This document shows positions 33,238 to 42,493 of a stretch of DNA of 64,000 nucleotides, piece after piece; the stretch's first letter is position 1, and each line of letters starts with the position of its first letter. This DNA comes from Streptococcus infantis (lineage in GTDB: Bacteria > Bacillota > Bacilli > Lactobacillales > Streptococcaceae), in NCBI RefSeq assembly GCF_000960085.1, contig NZ_JYGT01000010.1, positions 62,001-126,000 of the forward strand, given 5' to 3'. The position numbers and the translations under genes were made by a program. The notes under the pieces are model-generated. The model had not been told where the DNA came from and did no database searches. It saw nothing but the letters and a program-made list of their open reading frames with translations.

Positions 33238-33332
33238 AGAGGCCGTCTAATAAACCAAAAAAAACCGCGTGCGTGCGTACCGCTCACACCCCACGTCGGG
33301 ATTGGAGGTTTTGCAGGCTACGGCTTGCTAAG
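33238..33332 (-). repeat. Cassette-end repeat with uptake sequence
   Basis: AGGCCGTCTAA, then AAACCGCGTGCGTGCGTACC, CCCCACGTCGGGATTGGAGG and AGGCTACGGCTTGCT. This is the copy nearest the streptococcal junction. Confidence 0.7.
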
Positions 33333-33359
33333 TTGAAACTGAAGGTTTCATGTTACTTA

Positions 33360-34043
33360 TTAAGTATTTTGAATAAAGAAAATACCTGCTTGACTTCCAG
33401 ATAGAAGTTTTTTCTTAATATTTTGGTCATAATAAAAATAACCAATACCATTTTGAAAAATATGTAACTTTTTATCTATATCTTCTTCTAATAATTGCAA
33501 GCAAAAACTAAACTTAGGAGAAGGATATATTATATCTTGTTCAAAATAAGGATTACCAAAAATCTTGGATACATCCAAGCCCATCCCATTATCTTCAAAG
33601 AATAAATGTTCATCTTCATTGTATTTTGCATCAGCTTCTTTATCAACTTCATCAAGCCTTTCAAAAAATTTTCTTTCCAAAGAAATATTTCCCAAATCTT
33701 GCTTGTTGATAGCTTGTTCCCTTTCATAAAGGATAGCGCAACTAAAACCATCATTTAGTAAAATCAAACCATCCTGACAATTAACAGTAAATTTAGATGA
33801 AATAGAGTCTTTTACTCCTCCCAGTACATGCTCCTCTATAGAAATAAAAACAGAGATATAATAATTTCTACGAGGGAATACATTTTCAGGTAAAAAGTCA
33901 GAATAAAGAGTAAATAGATGCGTTTGATAGGCATCAGAATTTGGAACTTTAGGCCATAATTCTAACGGAATATGTTCAGCCCCTCCTCCAATATAACCAA
34001 TACTATGTGGTGTTTTAGAAGAAGTAAAAAGTAATTTTGACAT
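33360..34043 (-). CDS. DUF1963-like immunity protein
   Basis: This 227-residue protein starts LLFTSSKTPHSIGYIGGGAE and HIPLELWPKVPNSDAYQTHL-FTLYSDFL. It ends in a KLHIFQNGIGYFYYDQN strand and SGSQAGIFFIQNT, the DUF1963-type finish also seen at 2760-3344. An AAGGAAG precedes the ATG. It lies 16 bases after the next immunity gene, so the two form an orphan immunity pair. Confidence 0.66.
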   Translation of the reverse strand: MSKLLFTSSKTPHSIGYIGGGAEHIPLELWPKVPNSDAYQTHLFTLYSDFLPENVFPRRNYYISVFISIEEHVLGGVKDSISSKFTVNCQDGLILLNDGFSCAILYEREQAINKQDLGNISLERKFFERLDEVDKEADAKYNEDEHLFFEDNGMGLDVSKIFGNPYFEQDIIYPSPKFSFCLQLLEEDIDKKLHIFQNGIGYFYYDQNIKKKLLSGSQAGIFFIQNT

Positions 34044-34059
34044 TTAAACTTCCTTTTTG

Positions 34060-34704
34060 CTATAATTCATCAAATCCAATAAATTCATAATAATTTTGCT
34101 CCTTCCATTCCTTCAAAGTATAAAGAAAAGGCAAAGAAAAATTTTCCAATATTTTTTCTTTTAAATTTTCTGACACCATAAATGCATCCATATACTTATA
34201 CTTGGAAGACAGCAAAATATCCTTATCTGAATTAGTATATGCCTCCAGCGAAAAACCTTTTTCATCTCTTCCTAAATCTGGATAAACAATTTCATCCTCA
34301 ATTTCCCAGCTAACTATTCTTACCAAATAATAGACTTCATTCGTCAATAGCTCACCTTTTGTATTGACAATAATTGCCTTGCTCATACCAAAATCATGAT
34401 CAAACCCATATTTTTTTATAAATTCCAAAAAGCGCGCTGACATGATAAAGAAATCATTATATGGAAGAAAATCAAAAGTAACACCTCTTGCTTTCTTTAA
34501 GCAGACATAAACTTTTTCAGGCATTGGAGGGATTTCTTGCCCCTTTACAAACCAACTCCACGGAAAGTCAAAATCAGGATGCGTTTTTTTAGGGTTAAAC
34601 TTCTCTGATATACCCACAGCTCCACTACTTACTCGTGGCAACCCCATTTTTTCTGCTTTATCCATGCTTTGTAGGGCATATCCCCATACTAGTAATTTTT
34701 TCAT
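34060..34704 (-). CDS. Imm11/DUF1629-like immunity protein
   Basis: This 214-residue protein has a basic N-terminus, a KKYGFDHDFGMSKAIIVNTK middle segment and a MDAFMVSENLKEKILENFSL C-terminal block. Together with the VYYLVRIVSWEIEDEIVYPD strand this recalls Imm11 (DUF1629) or Imm43 proteins. An AGGAGG lies 6 bases before the ATG. It is the array gene closest to zwf. Family confidence is limited. Confidence 0.58.
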   Translation of the reverse strand: MKKLLVWGYALQSMDKAEKMGLPRVSSGAVGISEKFNPKKTHPDFDFPWSWFVKGQEIPPMPEKVYVCLKKARGVTFDFLPYNDFFIMSARFLEFIKKYGFDHDFGMSKAIIVNTKGELLTNEVYYLVRIVSWEIEDEIVYPDLGRDEKGFSLEAYTNSDKDILLSSKYKYMDAFMVSENLKEKILENFSLPFLYTLKEWKEQNYYEFIGFDEL

Positions 34705-34850
34705 AATATCCTCCTATTCTAATCGTTTGGGCGAGTTGGTAGATGCGCACCCTCCAACGGATATAGACTTACTCAAACGTTTTTTCAATCTGTTCGATTT
34801 TGTCGTAGACGTAATGGAGTACGTCGCTTCTTTGGTTAGAGCTTTGTATC
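34705..34850 (-). other. Junction DNA between array and zwf, with toxin-tip remnant
   Basis: Two frames are open here. One reads SNQRSDVLHYVYDKIEQIEK-TFE to 34769. The other ends SKSISVGGCASTNSPKRLE right before the SD of the next gene. Either could be the 3' end of a lost tip. The match to streptococcal zwf appears to end at about 34850, just after the QPD codons. Confidence 0.5.
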
Positions 34851-36302
34851 TGGTTGCCAGGTCCATTTGGCTCCATATTTTTTTAGTAAATCAAAGCTAG
34901 CTTGAGGTCCCATGCTACCAGCTTTGTAGTCATGGAGTGGAGCACCATTTTCTGCCCAAAGTTTCTCGATACGGTCAATCAATTTCCATGATGCGCTGAC
35001 TTCATCCCAGTGGCTAAAGTTGGTTGAATTATTGTTCAAAACATCATAGATCAGTTTTTCATATGGATCTGGTGAAGCACCTGTAGCAGTCGCATCTGTG
35101 CGATAGTCAAGAGAATTTGGCGCAAGGCTAAACTCTTCACCCACCTTTTTACCGTTAAGGCTAAGAGAGAATCCTTCAGTCGGTTGGATGTAGATGGTAA
35201 GCACATTCGGCGCTAGTGGTTCTCCGAAAATAGAATCCATTTGTTTGAAGACAATGTTAACGTGTGTTCCTTTTTCAGTTAGGCGTTTACCTGTACGGAA
35301 GAAGAAAGGTACACCACGGAAGCGATCAGTATCTACAAAGAATGCACCTGAAGCAAATGTTTCTGTCATAGATTCAGGGTTGACATTTGGTTCGCTACGG
35401 TAAGAGATGTATTTCATGCCATCGACTTTACCAGAACGATATTGACCACGGATAAATTGTTCTTTGAGTTCCTCGTCTGTAGGTTGGTAAAGGTTCTTGA
35501 AGACCTTGATTTTCTCCGCACGAATGTCATCTTTGGTAAAGCTTGCGGGCTTATCCATAGCTAGGAGTGATAGAAGTTGGAGAGTATGGTTTTGAACCAT
35601 ATCACGAAGGGCGCCAGACTCATCATAGTAGCCACCACGTTCTTCAACACCGAGACGCTCTGCAAATGTAATCTGAACATTATCGATGTGTTCACGATTC
35701 CAAACATTTTCAAAAATCATATTGGCAAAGCGAATGGCAAAAATACTTTGAATCATTTCTTTACCGAGATAGTGGTCGATACGATAGATTTGTTCTTCGT
35801 TAAAAGTAGCTAGGAGTTCTTCGTTTAGTTTGCTTGCAGTCTCATAGTCTGTTCCAAAAGGTTTCTCAACGATCAAACGTTCAAAGCCTTTACCATCAAC
35901 AATTTGCTCTGATTTGAGGTGTTTGGCGATGGTACCAAAGAACTGAGGTGCCATTGAGAGGAAGAAGAGTTTGTTGTGCTCAGTCTGATATTTTTCGTTT
36001 AATTCAGCCTGAAGCTTGCGTAGTTCGATGTAGTGCTCAGTGTCATTAACATCGTGACTTTGATAGTAAAAATGACTCGCAAATGCTTGAGCTTCTTCCA
36101 CACTATCTGCCAAGTCTAAAATAGATTCGACAACGACAGATTCGAAATACTCCTTACTCCAAGGTCTACGAGCAGTTCCAATAACAGCAAAATGATCAGA
36201 AAGATTACCTGATTTATAAAGTCTAAAAAGTGAAGGGTAGAGCTTACGTTTGGCCAAATCCCCACTTGCACCGAAAATTGTAACAATAACTTTTGATGAC
36301 AT
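34836..36302 (-). CDS. zwf: Glucose-6-phosphate 1-dehydrogenase, altered C-terminus
   Basis: This enzyme oxidises glucose 6-phosphate with NADP at the entry of the pentose phosphate pathway. The 488-residue product has the nucleotide-binding TIFGASGDLAKRKLYPSLFR start, the substrate-site RIDHYLGKEM near residue 180 and the full catalytic domain. Streptococcal homologues I recall have about 495 residues and continue WQPDITYRQDGRLE. Here the end is WQPDTKL, so the last ten residues are replaced by three. The lost tail lies far from the active site, so activity may persist. The gene is otherwise intact. Confidence 0.95.
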   Translation of the reverse strand: MSSKVIVTIFGASGDLAKRKLYPSLFRLYKSGNLSDHFAVIGTARRPWSKEYFESVVVESILDLADSVEEAQAFASHFYYQSHDVNDTEHYIELRKLQAELNEKYQTEHNKLFFLSMAPQFFGTIAKHLKSEQIVDGKGFERLIVEKPFGTDYETASKLNEELLATFNEEQIYRIDHYLGKEMIQSIFAIRFANMIFENVWNREHIDNVQITFAERLGVEERGGYYDESGALRDMVQNHTLQLLSLLAMDKPASFTKDDIRAEKIKVFKNLYQPTDEELKEQFIRGQYRSGKVDGMKYISYRSEPNVNPESMTETFASGAFFVDTDRFRGVPFFFRTGKRLTEKGTHVNIVFKQMDSIFGEPLAPNVLTIYIQPTEGFSLSLNGKKVGEEFSLAPNSLDYRTDATATGASPDPYEKLIYDVLNNNSTNFSHWDEVSASWKLIDRIEKLWAENGAPLHDYKAGSMGPQASFDLLKKYGAKWTWQPDTKL

Positions 36303-36424
36303 CTAGCTACCTAATTTCTATTTTGTTTCCTAGTTAAACTAGGCATGAGGAATCCCCATTTTTCATATCCTTTATTTTATCATAATTTTCTAAAAAATCC
36401 AAAAATCCAATACAAGTAAGAAAA

Positions 36425-36450
36425 AAACTGCAAGGTTTTCCTTGCAGTTT
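36425..36450 (-). terminator. Intrinsic terminator of the glnPQ operon
   Basis: AAACTGCAAGG and CCTTGCAGTTT form an 11-bp stem with a 4-base loop. A run of T follows on the minus strand. It lies just beyond the glnQ stop and separates it from zwf. Confidence 0.88.
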
Positions 36451-36452
36451 TT

Positions 36453-37193
36453 TTAAGCGTTAAGGACCTTGTCCAAAAATTCTTTTAGACGAGGGTGTTG
36501 TGGGTTGTCAAAGATTTGATCAGGGGTTCCATCTTCTAGGAATTCACCGTCTGCAGTAAAGATAACACGATTGGCAACTTTACGAGCAAATCCCATCTCG
36601 TGAGTTACGATGATCATGGTCATACCTTGTTCAGCCAATTCCTTCATAACGTTAAGAACGTCTCCAACCATCTCAGGGTCAAGAGCAGAAGTTGGCTCGT
36701 CAAAGAGCATGATATCAGGGTTCATTGCTAAACCTCGAGCGATAGCCACACGTTGTTTTTGTCCCCCTGATAGACTATCAGGATTAGCATTGGCCTTGTC
36801 AGCAAGTCCAACCTTTTCAAGAAGTTCCATGCCTAATTTTTCTGCTTCAGCCTTGGTTAACAACTTATGCTCGATAGGAGCGAAGGTGATATTTTCCAAT
36901 ACGGTCATATGTGGAAATAGATTGAAGTGCTGGAACACCATTCCGATATTTTCACGAACATGGTCTACGTTGGTTGCTTTATCCGTCAAATCATAGCCAT
37001 TAACTGTGATGCTTCCTTTTGTTCCTTCTTCGAGGAGATTTAAGCTACGCAAGAAAGTTGACTTACCTGAACCAGAAGGTCCAATGATACAAACAACATC
37101 TCCTTCATAGAATTTCGCTGAAATTCCTTTAAGGACTTTGTTTTTACCATATTGTTTATGTAAGTTATGAACGTCAATTTTTAATTTTGCCAT
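36453..37193 (-). CDS. glnQ: Amino-acid ABC transporter ATP-binding protein
   Basis: This 246-residue ATPase powers polar amino-acid uptake. It has Walker [10 protein letters not shown] near residue 38, a Q-loop [12 protein letters not shown], the signature [20 protein letters not shown] and Walker [15 protein letters not shown], then the H-loop IIVTHEM. Its ATG overlaps the last base of the permease gene, so they are translationally coupled. GlnQ-type proteins in streptococci serve glutamine/glutamate import; the substrate here is inferred. Confidence 0.93.
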   Translation of the reverse strand: MAKLKIDVHNLHKQYGKNKVLKGISAKFYEGDVVCIIGPSGSGKSTFLRSLNLLEEGTKGSITVNGYDLTDKATNVDHVRENIGMVFQHFNLFPHMTVLENITFAPIEHKLLTKAEAEKLGMELLEKVGLADKANANPDSLSGGQKQRVAIARGLAMNPDIMLFDEPTSALDPEMVGDVLNVMKELAEQGMTMIIVTHEMGFARKVANRVIFTADGEFLEDGTPDQIFDNPQHPRLKEFLDKVLNA

Positions 37194-38638
37194 TATTGAA
37201 TCCTCTTTTCTAAGCGTTTTGCTAGTCTAGTTAGAAGAGTGATAATCACAAGGTAAAAGATTGCGAGAATTGCATACATTTTGAAACTTTGATAGTTACG
37301 AGCAATGATAATCTTACCAGTCTGGAAGAGTTCTACCAAACCGATTGCAGATACGATTGTTGTATCTTTAAGAGCGATAACAAATTGGTTGACGAAGTTT
37401 GGAAGCATGAGCTTGGTTGCTTGTGGCAAGACAATCTTACGCATGGTTTTTCCATATGAAATACCAAGACTTCGACTGGCTTCCATTTGTCCAACAGGTA
37501 CGGCCTTGATACCACCACGAACAATTTCAGCAATGTAGGCAGCTGAGTTTAGGGAAAGTGCGATAGTACCAGCGACAAAGTCGTTGATTGGACTTTGTTG
37601 ACCTGTAAGAGATTCGATAAAGTTAGGAATGCCCCAGAAAATGAAAGCAGCAAGAATCATCAATGGAATACCACGGATAACGTCAACGAAAATCTCTGAA
37701 ATCAAACGGAGTGATTTATAAGGGCTGACACTAAAAATACCAAAGATAATTCCGATGAAAATCGCAATTACAAATGAAATCAGTGCTAATGAGAGGGTAA
37801 TTCCAAGTCCGCTGAGAAGTTGTTTGTAGTTGTTTTTCAACAAGCCCCAGATAGTTGTTTCATCAGCGATTGAACTTGTAGTAGTAGAATTACTAGCTAG
37901 ATACTTATCCAGGATTTTTTGGAATTCTCCATTTGCCTTAAGGTTTGCAAGACCCTTGTTAAACTTCTCTAACAATTCTGGATTGCTTCCTTTTTTTACT
38001 GCAAAAGCAGTTTCACCGATTGGTGTACCTGCGATTGGTGCTTTTAACTTTTGTCCTTGACTAATAGAGTATTTAATAACAGGTTCGTCGTCCATAACGG
38101 CATCAATTGAACCAGTGTTTAAGCTATCATACATAGATGCAGCATCGGAAAAAGTTTTAATCTTGTAACCGTACTTGCTTTGATTCTCTGTTAGGAAGGT
38201 TTGAGAAGCAGTACCATTCTTGACACCCACAGTCTTACCGTTCAAATCTTCATAAGAAGAAATAGAGCTTGATTCCTTAACACCAAGAATAGTATTTGCT
38301 GTATAGTAAGAATCAGAGAAATCAAAAGTTTCTTTACGAGCATCAGTCACTGACATACCTGCAATGATACCGTCTGCTTGTCCAGATTGGACTGCGTTAA
38401 TAGCAGCATCAAAACCTGGATTGGTAATCTCGATTTCAAAACCTTGGTCTTCAGCGATTGCCTTGATTAGATCCATATCGATACCAGTGTATTGATTACT
38501 TGAGTCTTGGAAAACAAATGGCGCAAAAGATGAGTCACTGGCGATAACATACTTCGTTTTTTCTGTGTCAGCTTTTGCTACTCCTAGTGAAAGAATAGGA
38601 AATAAAATTAGCAAACAAGCTAGAATTTTTTTCTTCAT
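37193..38638 (-). CDS. Amino-acid ABC transporter, fused substrate-binding and permease protein
   Basis: This 481-residue fusion begins with a signal peptide ([23 protein letters not shown]). A family-3 substrate-binding domain follows (about residues 28-250, with [20 protein letters not shown] and [20 protein letters not shown]). From about residue 270 there is a GlnP-type membrane domain with five spans and the [20 protein letters not shown] loop that contacts the ATPase. Fused receptors are typical of Lactobacillales glutamine transporters. The fused form here has one receptor domain. Confidence 0.92.
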   Translation of the reverse strand: MKKKILACLLILFPILSLGVAKADTEKTKYVIASDSSFAPFVFQDSSNQYTGIDMDLIKAIAEDQGFEIEITNPGFDAAINAVQSGQADGIIAGMSVTDARKETFDFSDSYYTANTILGVKESSSISSYEDLNGKTVGVKNGTASQTFLTENQSKYGYKIKTFSDAASMYDSLNTGSIDAVMDDEPVIKYSISQGQKLKAPIAGTPIGETAFAVKKGSNPELLEKFNKGLANLKANGEFQKILDKYLASNSTTTSSIADETTIWGLLKNNYKQLLSGLGITLSLALISFVIAIFIGIIFGIFSVSPYKSLRLISEIFVDVIRGIPLMILAAFIFWGIPNFIESLTGQQSPINDFVAGTIALSLNSAAYIAEIVRGGIKAVPVGQMEASRSLGISYGKTMRKIVLPQATKLMLPNFVNQFVIALKDTTIVSAIGLVELFQTGKIIIARNYQSFKMYAILAIFYLVIITLLTRLAKRLEKRIQ

Positions 38639-38666
38639 GTGATGTCTCCTTTCGAGATATTTTTAA

Positions 38667-38695
38667 ATTATATCAAAAAAGTTGAAGAAGGGCAA
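38667..38695 (-). promoter_or_regulatory. Promoter of the glnPQ operon
   Basis: On the minus strand TTGCCC and TATAAT are separated by 17 bases, ending about 28 bases before the transporter ATG. The SD is AAAGGAG. This is a sigma-A type site. Confidence 0.7.
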
Positions 38696-38817
38696 ATATT
38701 TTATATTTCTATGTAAGAAAATATAACATAGAACAAAATGAGGGTGTCTGTTGAGAAACAGAAACTCTTTCCTTTTTATGGTAAAATAGAAGGATAGAAA
38801 ATGTGTATGAGGCTATT

Positions 38818-40806
38818 ATGATAAATCGAATTACAGACAACAAATTTAAACTAGTATCCAAATACCAACCGTCTGGGGATCAACCGCAGGCCATTGAGCA
38901 GTTGGTGGATAATATTGAGGGTGGAGAAAAGGCTCAAATCTTGATGGGGGCGACTGGTACAGGAAAGACCTACACTATGAGTCAAGTCATTGCCCAGGTC
39001 AATAAACCAACTCTTGTCATTGCCCACAATAAAACCCTAGCGGGACAGCTCTATGGGGAGTTCAAGGAATTTTTCCCTGAAAATGCAGTCGAGTATTTCG
39101 TATCCTATTATGATTACTACCAGCCTGAAGCTTATGTTCCTTCTAGCGATACCTACATTGAGAAGGACAGCTCTGTTAATGATGAGATTGATAAACTTCG
39201 CCACTCAGCAACATCAGCTTTGTTGGAGCGTAATGATGTTATCATTGTAGCATCTGTGTCTTGTATCTATGGTTTGGGATCTCCTAAAGAATACGCTGAT
39301 AGCGTCGTAAGTCTGCGACCAGGCCTTGAGATTTCTCGAGATAAACTGCTCAATGATTTGGTGGATATTCAGTTCGAACGCAATGACATTGATTTCCAAC
39401 GAGGTAGATTTCGTGTACGTGGGGATGTGGTGGAAATTTTCCCTGCCTCTCGTGATGAGCATGCCTTTCGTGTAGAGTTTTTCGGGGATGAGATTGACCG
39501 TATCCGTGAGGTCGAAGCTTTGACAGGTCAAGTTCTGGGCGAAGTGGATCATTTGGCGATTTTCCCAGCCACTCACTTTGTGACCAATGACGACCACATG
39601 GAAGTAGCTATTGCTAAGATTGAGGCTGAGTTGGAAGAGCAGTTAGCTATCTTTGAGAAGGAAGGTAAGCTCCTCGAAGCGCAACGCTTGAAACAACGAA
39701 CAGAATACGATATCGAGATGCTTCGTGAGATGGGCTATACAAACGGTGTTGAAAACTATTCACGCCACATGGATGGACGAAGCGAAGGAGAGCCTCCTTA
39801 TACTCTTCTGGACTTCTTCCCAGATGATTTTTTGATTATGATTGATGAGAGCCACATGACCATGGGACAGATCAAGGGGATGTATAATGGAGACCGTTCA
39901 CGTAAGGAAATGTTGGTGAATTATGGTTTCCGTTTGCCATCTGCCTTGGATAATCGTCCCCTTCGTCGTGAAGAGTTTGAAAGTCATGTTCACCAGATTG
40001 TCTATGTGTCAGCGACACCTGGTGATTATGAACACGAACAGACTGATACCGTTATTGAGCAAATCATTCGTCCGACTGGTCTTTTGGATCCAGAAGTGGA
40101 AGTGCGCCCAACTATGGGACAAATTGATGATCTTTTGGGTGAAATCAATGCCCGTGTTGAAAAGAACGAACGGACCTTTATTACAACCTTGACCAAGAAA
40201 ATGGCTGAAGACTTGACTGACTATTTCAAAGAAATGGGGATTAAGGTCAAATACATGCACTCGGATATCAAGACTTTAGAGCGAACAGAGATTATCCGTG
40301 ACTTGCGCTTGGGTGTTTTTGATGTCTTGGTCGGAATTAACCTCCTTCGTGAAGGGATTGACGTTCCAGAGGTAAGTCTAGTTGCCATTCTCGATGCCGA
40401 CAAGGAAGGTTTCCTTCGTAATGAGCGTGGACTCATTCAGACCATCGGTCGTGCTGCCCGAAATAGTGAGGGGCATGTTATCATGTATGCTGATACTATA
40501 ACTCAATCTATGCAAAAAGCCATCGATGAAACAGCCCGCCGTCGTAAAATCCAGATGGCTTATAATGAAGAACACGGTATCGTGCCACAAACCATTAAGA
40601 AGGAAATCCGTGACCTGATCACTGTAACCAAGGCAATTGCTAAGGAAGATGACAAGGAAGTCGATATCAATAGCCTTAACAAACAAGAACGCAAGGAACT
40701 TGTTAAGAAACTGGAAAAACAAATGCAAGAAGCCGTCGAAGTGCTTGACTTTGAACTAGCAGCTCAGATTCGTGATATGATGCTGGAAGTCAAGGCGTTG
40801 GATTAG
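38818..40806 (+). CDS. uvrB: Excinuclease ABC subunit UvrB
   Basis: This is the DNA-damage recognition helicase-like subunit of nucleotide excision repair. The start [20 protein letters not shown] matches family N-termini, so the ATG at 38818 is preferred over 38803; GAGG lies upstream. It has Walker A GATGTGKT near residue 40, the beta-hairpin with [20 protein letters not shown], motif II IDESHM, motif VI IGRAARN and a C-terminal UvrC-binding UVR motif. The 662 residues are full length. An extended -10 (TATGGTAAAAT) lies 30 bases upstream. Confidence 0.96.
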   Translation: MINRITDNKFKLVSKYQPSGDQPQAIEQLVDNIEGGEKAQILMGATGTGKTYTMSQVIAQVNKPTLVIAHNKTLAGQLYGEFKEFFPENAVEYFVSYYDYYQPEAYVPSSDTYIEKDSSVNDEIDKLRHSATSALLERNDVIIVASVSCIYGLGSPKEYADSVVSLRPGLEISRDKLLNDLVDIQFERNDIDFQRGRFRVRGDVVEIFPASRDEHAFRVEFFGDEIDRIREVEALTGQVLGEVDHLAIFPATHFVTNDDHMEVAIAKIEAELEEQLAIFEKEGKLLEAQRLKQRTEYDIEMLREMGYTNGVENYSRHMDGRSEGEPPYTLLDFFPDDFLIMIDESHMTMGQIKGMYNGDRSRKEMLVNYGFRLPSALDNRPLRREEFESHVHQIVYVSATPGDYEHEQTDTVIEQIIRPTGLLDPEVEVRPTMGQIDDLLGEINARVEKNERTFITTLTKKMAEDLTDYFKEMGIKVKYMHSDIKTLERTEIIRDLRLGVFDVLVGINLLREGIDVPEVSLVAILDADKEGFLRNERGLIQTIGRAARNSEGHVIMYADTITQSMQKAIDETARRRKIQMAYNEEHGIVPQTIKKEIRDLITVTKAIAKEDDKEVDINSLNKQERKELVKKLEKQMQEAVEVLDFELAAQIRDMMLEVKALD

Positions 40807-40819
40807 ATAGGAGAGAAGA

Positions 40820-41446
40820 ATGAAAATTCTAGTCATCAATGGACACCCTGATAAGGAAAGTTACTGTCAGGCTATTTTTCAAACCATTGTAGAAAATATT
40901 GATTCAAAGCACCATGAAGTTGAAGTCATCAACCTTAATGAAGAGGACTTTGATCCTGTTTTACGTTATGGCTATCGAAAACGTATGGAAGAAGATTCTT
41001 TTATCCTTCGTTCCCAAGAATTAATACAGTGGGCGGATCACCTGATCTTTGTTTATCCCATCTGGTGGAGTAGTATGCCGAGCCTTATGAAGGGCTGGAT
41101 TGACCGGGTCTTTACACCGGGGATTGCCTACTCGGCCAATGATCAAGGAAGCTTCATCTGGAATTACCTTAGAGGCAAGCAGTTTAAAAAGTTATTAAAA
41201 GGGAAAACAGCCAGTATTTACGCAACTTCTATGGCGCCCACTTGGTGGTACAAAATCTTTTCGGGTCCTATCAACATTCCAGATAGCTATGGCATCTCTG
41301 TTTTGAAAAATGCGGTCTTGAATCACTGTGGAATTAAAACTAAGCGCGTGTGCGTACTAGGTGAAGTTGGACGGGATGTGAATACAGCAAGTATGCGTGA
41401 AGAGCATCTCAAAAAGGTCGCAGCAGAAGTGAAGAAACTATCATGA
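40820..41446 (+). CDS. NAD(P)H oxidoreductase, flavodoxin-2 family
   Basis: This 208-residue flavoprotein resembles quinone reductases. It has the FMN-binding start VINGHPDKESYCQAIF and the signature IFVYPIWWSSMPSLMKGWID-RVFTPGIAY. It probably reduces quinones or nitro compounds with NAD(P)H in the cytoplasm. It begins 13 bases after uvrB with AGGAGAG before the ATG, suggesting cotranscription. Its end overlaps the next gene by four bases (ATGA). Confidence 0.85.
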   Translation: MKILVINGHPDKESYCQAIFQTIVENIDSKHHEVEVINLNEEDFDPVLRYGYRKRMEEDSFILRSQELIQWADHLIFVYPIWWSSMPSLMKGWIDRVFTPGIAYSANDQGSFIWNYLRGKQFKKLLKGKTASIYATSMAPTWWYKIFSGPINIPDSYGISVLKNAVLNHCGIKTKRVCVLGEVGRDVNTASMREEHLKKVAAEVKKLS

Positions 41447-41994
41447 AACAAGAAAGTAAGAGACAGAAAACATTAAAAAAACACCAGAAATCAAAGCGAA
41501 AGATTGGACTACTGGACCGCATGAATCTGTGGTTTGTGCAACATTCAACAATTGGCTGGATTCTTGATGCAAGCGTTCTTTTGTTTTCCGCTCTAGGAAT
41601 ATTATGTCTATTGTACGGAACAACCTTTATTCCAAGTCCCTATCGGGAACTGCATTATAGTTTTCCACTTTTTTTAAATCTTTTTGTATTGGTGAATTCA
41701 TCTTATCATACTTTCTTTCGTACCCTTAGAAAAGACTGGATTTCCTTGCGAAATTTTGCAAATATGTTTTTATATCCTAACGGAATTGCTTGTGTATTCC
41801 AGTTAACGATTGGGATGACCTCTAAAAGAGGAACAAGATTACTTCCGATATGGGCATTAGACTATCGCTATATCTGGTTTCCCCTCGTTACTTATTTTAT
41901 TTTCTTTCTATTGCCTATTGTGATAATTATAATTTCCAAGCATATTGAAAAGAAAAAAGGAAAAAAAGAAAATAAGGAAAATCCACTCAAATGA
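41443..41994 (+). CDS. Membrane protein of unknown function
   Basis: This 183-residue protein has a basic N-terminus and four predicted spans (ILDASVLLFSALGILCLLYG, PLFLNLFVLVNSSYH, NGIACVFQLTIGM, VTYFIFFLLPIVIIIIS). It ends in a very basic tail. Blocks IPSPYRELHYSFPLFLNLF and LDYRYIWFPLVTY recur in the next protein, so the two are tandem paralogues. ATGA overlaps join it to both neighbours. No family was recognised. Confidence 0.75.
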   Translation: MKQESKRQKTLKKHQKSKRKIGLLDRMNLWFVQHSTIGWILDASVLLFSALGILCLLYGTTFIPSPYRELHYSFPLFLNLFVLVNSSYHTFFRTLRKDWISLRNFANMFLYPNGIACVFQLTIGMTSKRGTRLLPIWALDYRYIWFPLVTYFIFFLLPIVIIIISKHIEKKKGKKENKENPLK

Positions 41995-42491
41995 AAAAGA
42001 ATAAAAGATATTCAAATACAAAAAAGAATCTCTCAAGGAGAGAAAGTTTTCATATTTGGCTAGATTCTCATAAATTTTTAGGATTTTTCTTGGTTCTCGG
42101 TCTTATCCTAGCAATAGGACTAAGTTTGAATCTAATTTTTGAAAGTCTTCCTATTCCGTCGCCCTATAGAGATATCAATTATAGTTTTCCATTATATTTA
42201 AATCTTTTTTGTCTGGTGTATCGATTATTTGACTATTGGTTCCTAGACTTGTCTGGGGCAAGGATGACAATAAAAAGATATGCAGATTTATTTATTTATC
42301 TTAATAGTATCGGTTTAGTGGCCCATCTCTTTATCGGGGTTGGTGGAAAAAATAGTAAAGGGATTTTACCCTCCCTCTTATCTCTAGATCACCGCTACAT
42401 CTGGTTTCCAATTCTTACTTATATAACCTTCTTCTTAGTGGCTACTTTGATTATTTTAATTTCCAAATATATTAAAAAGAAAAGGAGTTAA
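41991..42491 (+). CDS. Membrane protein, paralogue of the preceding gene
   Basis: This 166-residue protein shares IPSPYRDINYSFPLYLNLF, an LFI..G conserved middle and LDHRYIWFPILTYITFFLVA with the preceding protein. It has the same four-span layout and basic ends. It overlaps the upstream gene by four bases. A local duplication produced the pair. The function is unknown. Confidence 0.75.
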   Translation: MKKNKRYSNTKKNLSRRESFHIWLDSHKFLGFFLVLGLILAIGLSLNLIFESLPIPSPYRDINYSFPLYLNLFCLVYRLFDYWFLDLSGARMTIKRYADLFIYLNSIGLVAHLFIGVGGKNSKGILPSLLSLDHRYIWFPILTYITFFLVATLIILISKYIKKKRS

Positions 42492-42493
42492 TC

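Noticed and set aside
541..33332. CRISPR array suggested by many similar short repeats
   Set aside because: The repeats are spaced by genes of 300-1000 bp, vary in sequence and are linked to immunity stops. No spacer-length periodicity or cas gene is seen.
1..34704. A complete type VI secretion or full-length Rhs locus
   Set aside because: No PAAR, VgrG, Tss or complete YD-repeat shell is present; the longest core fragment is about 200 codons.
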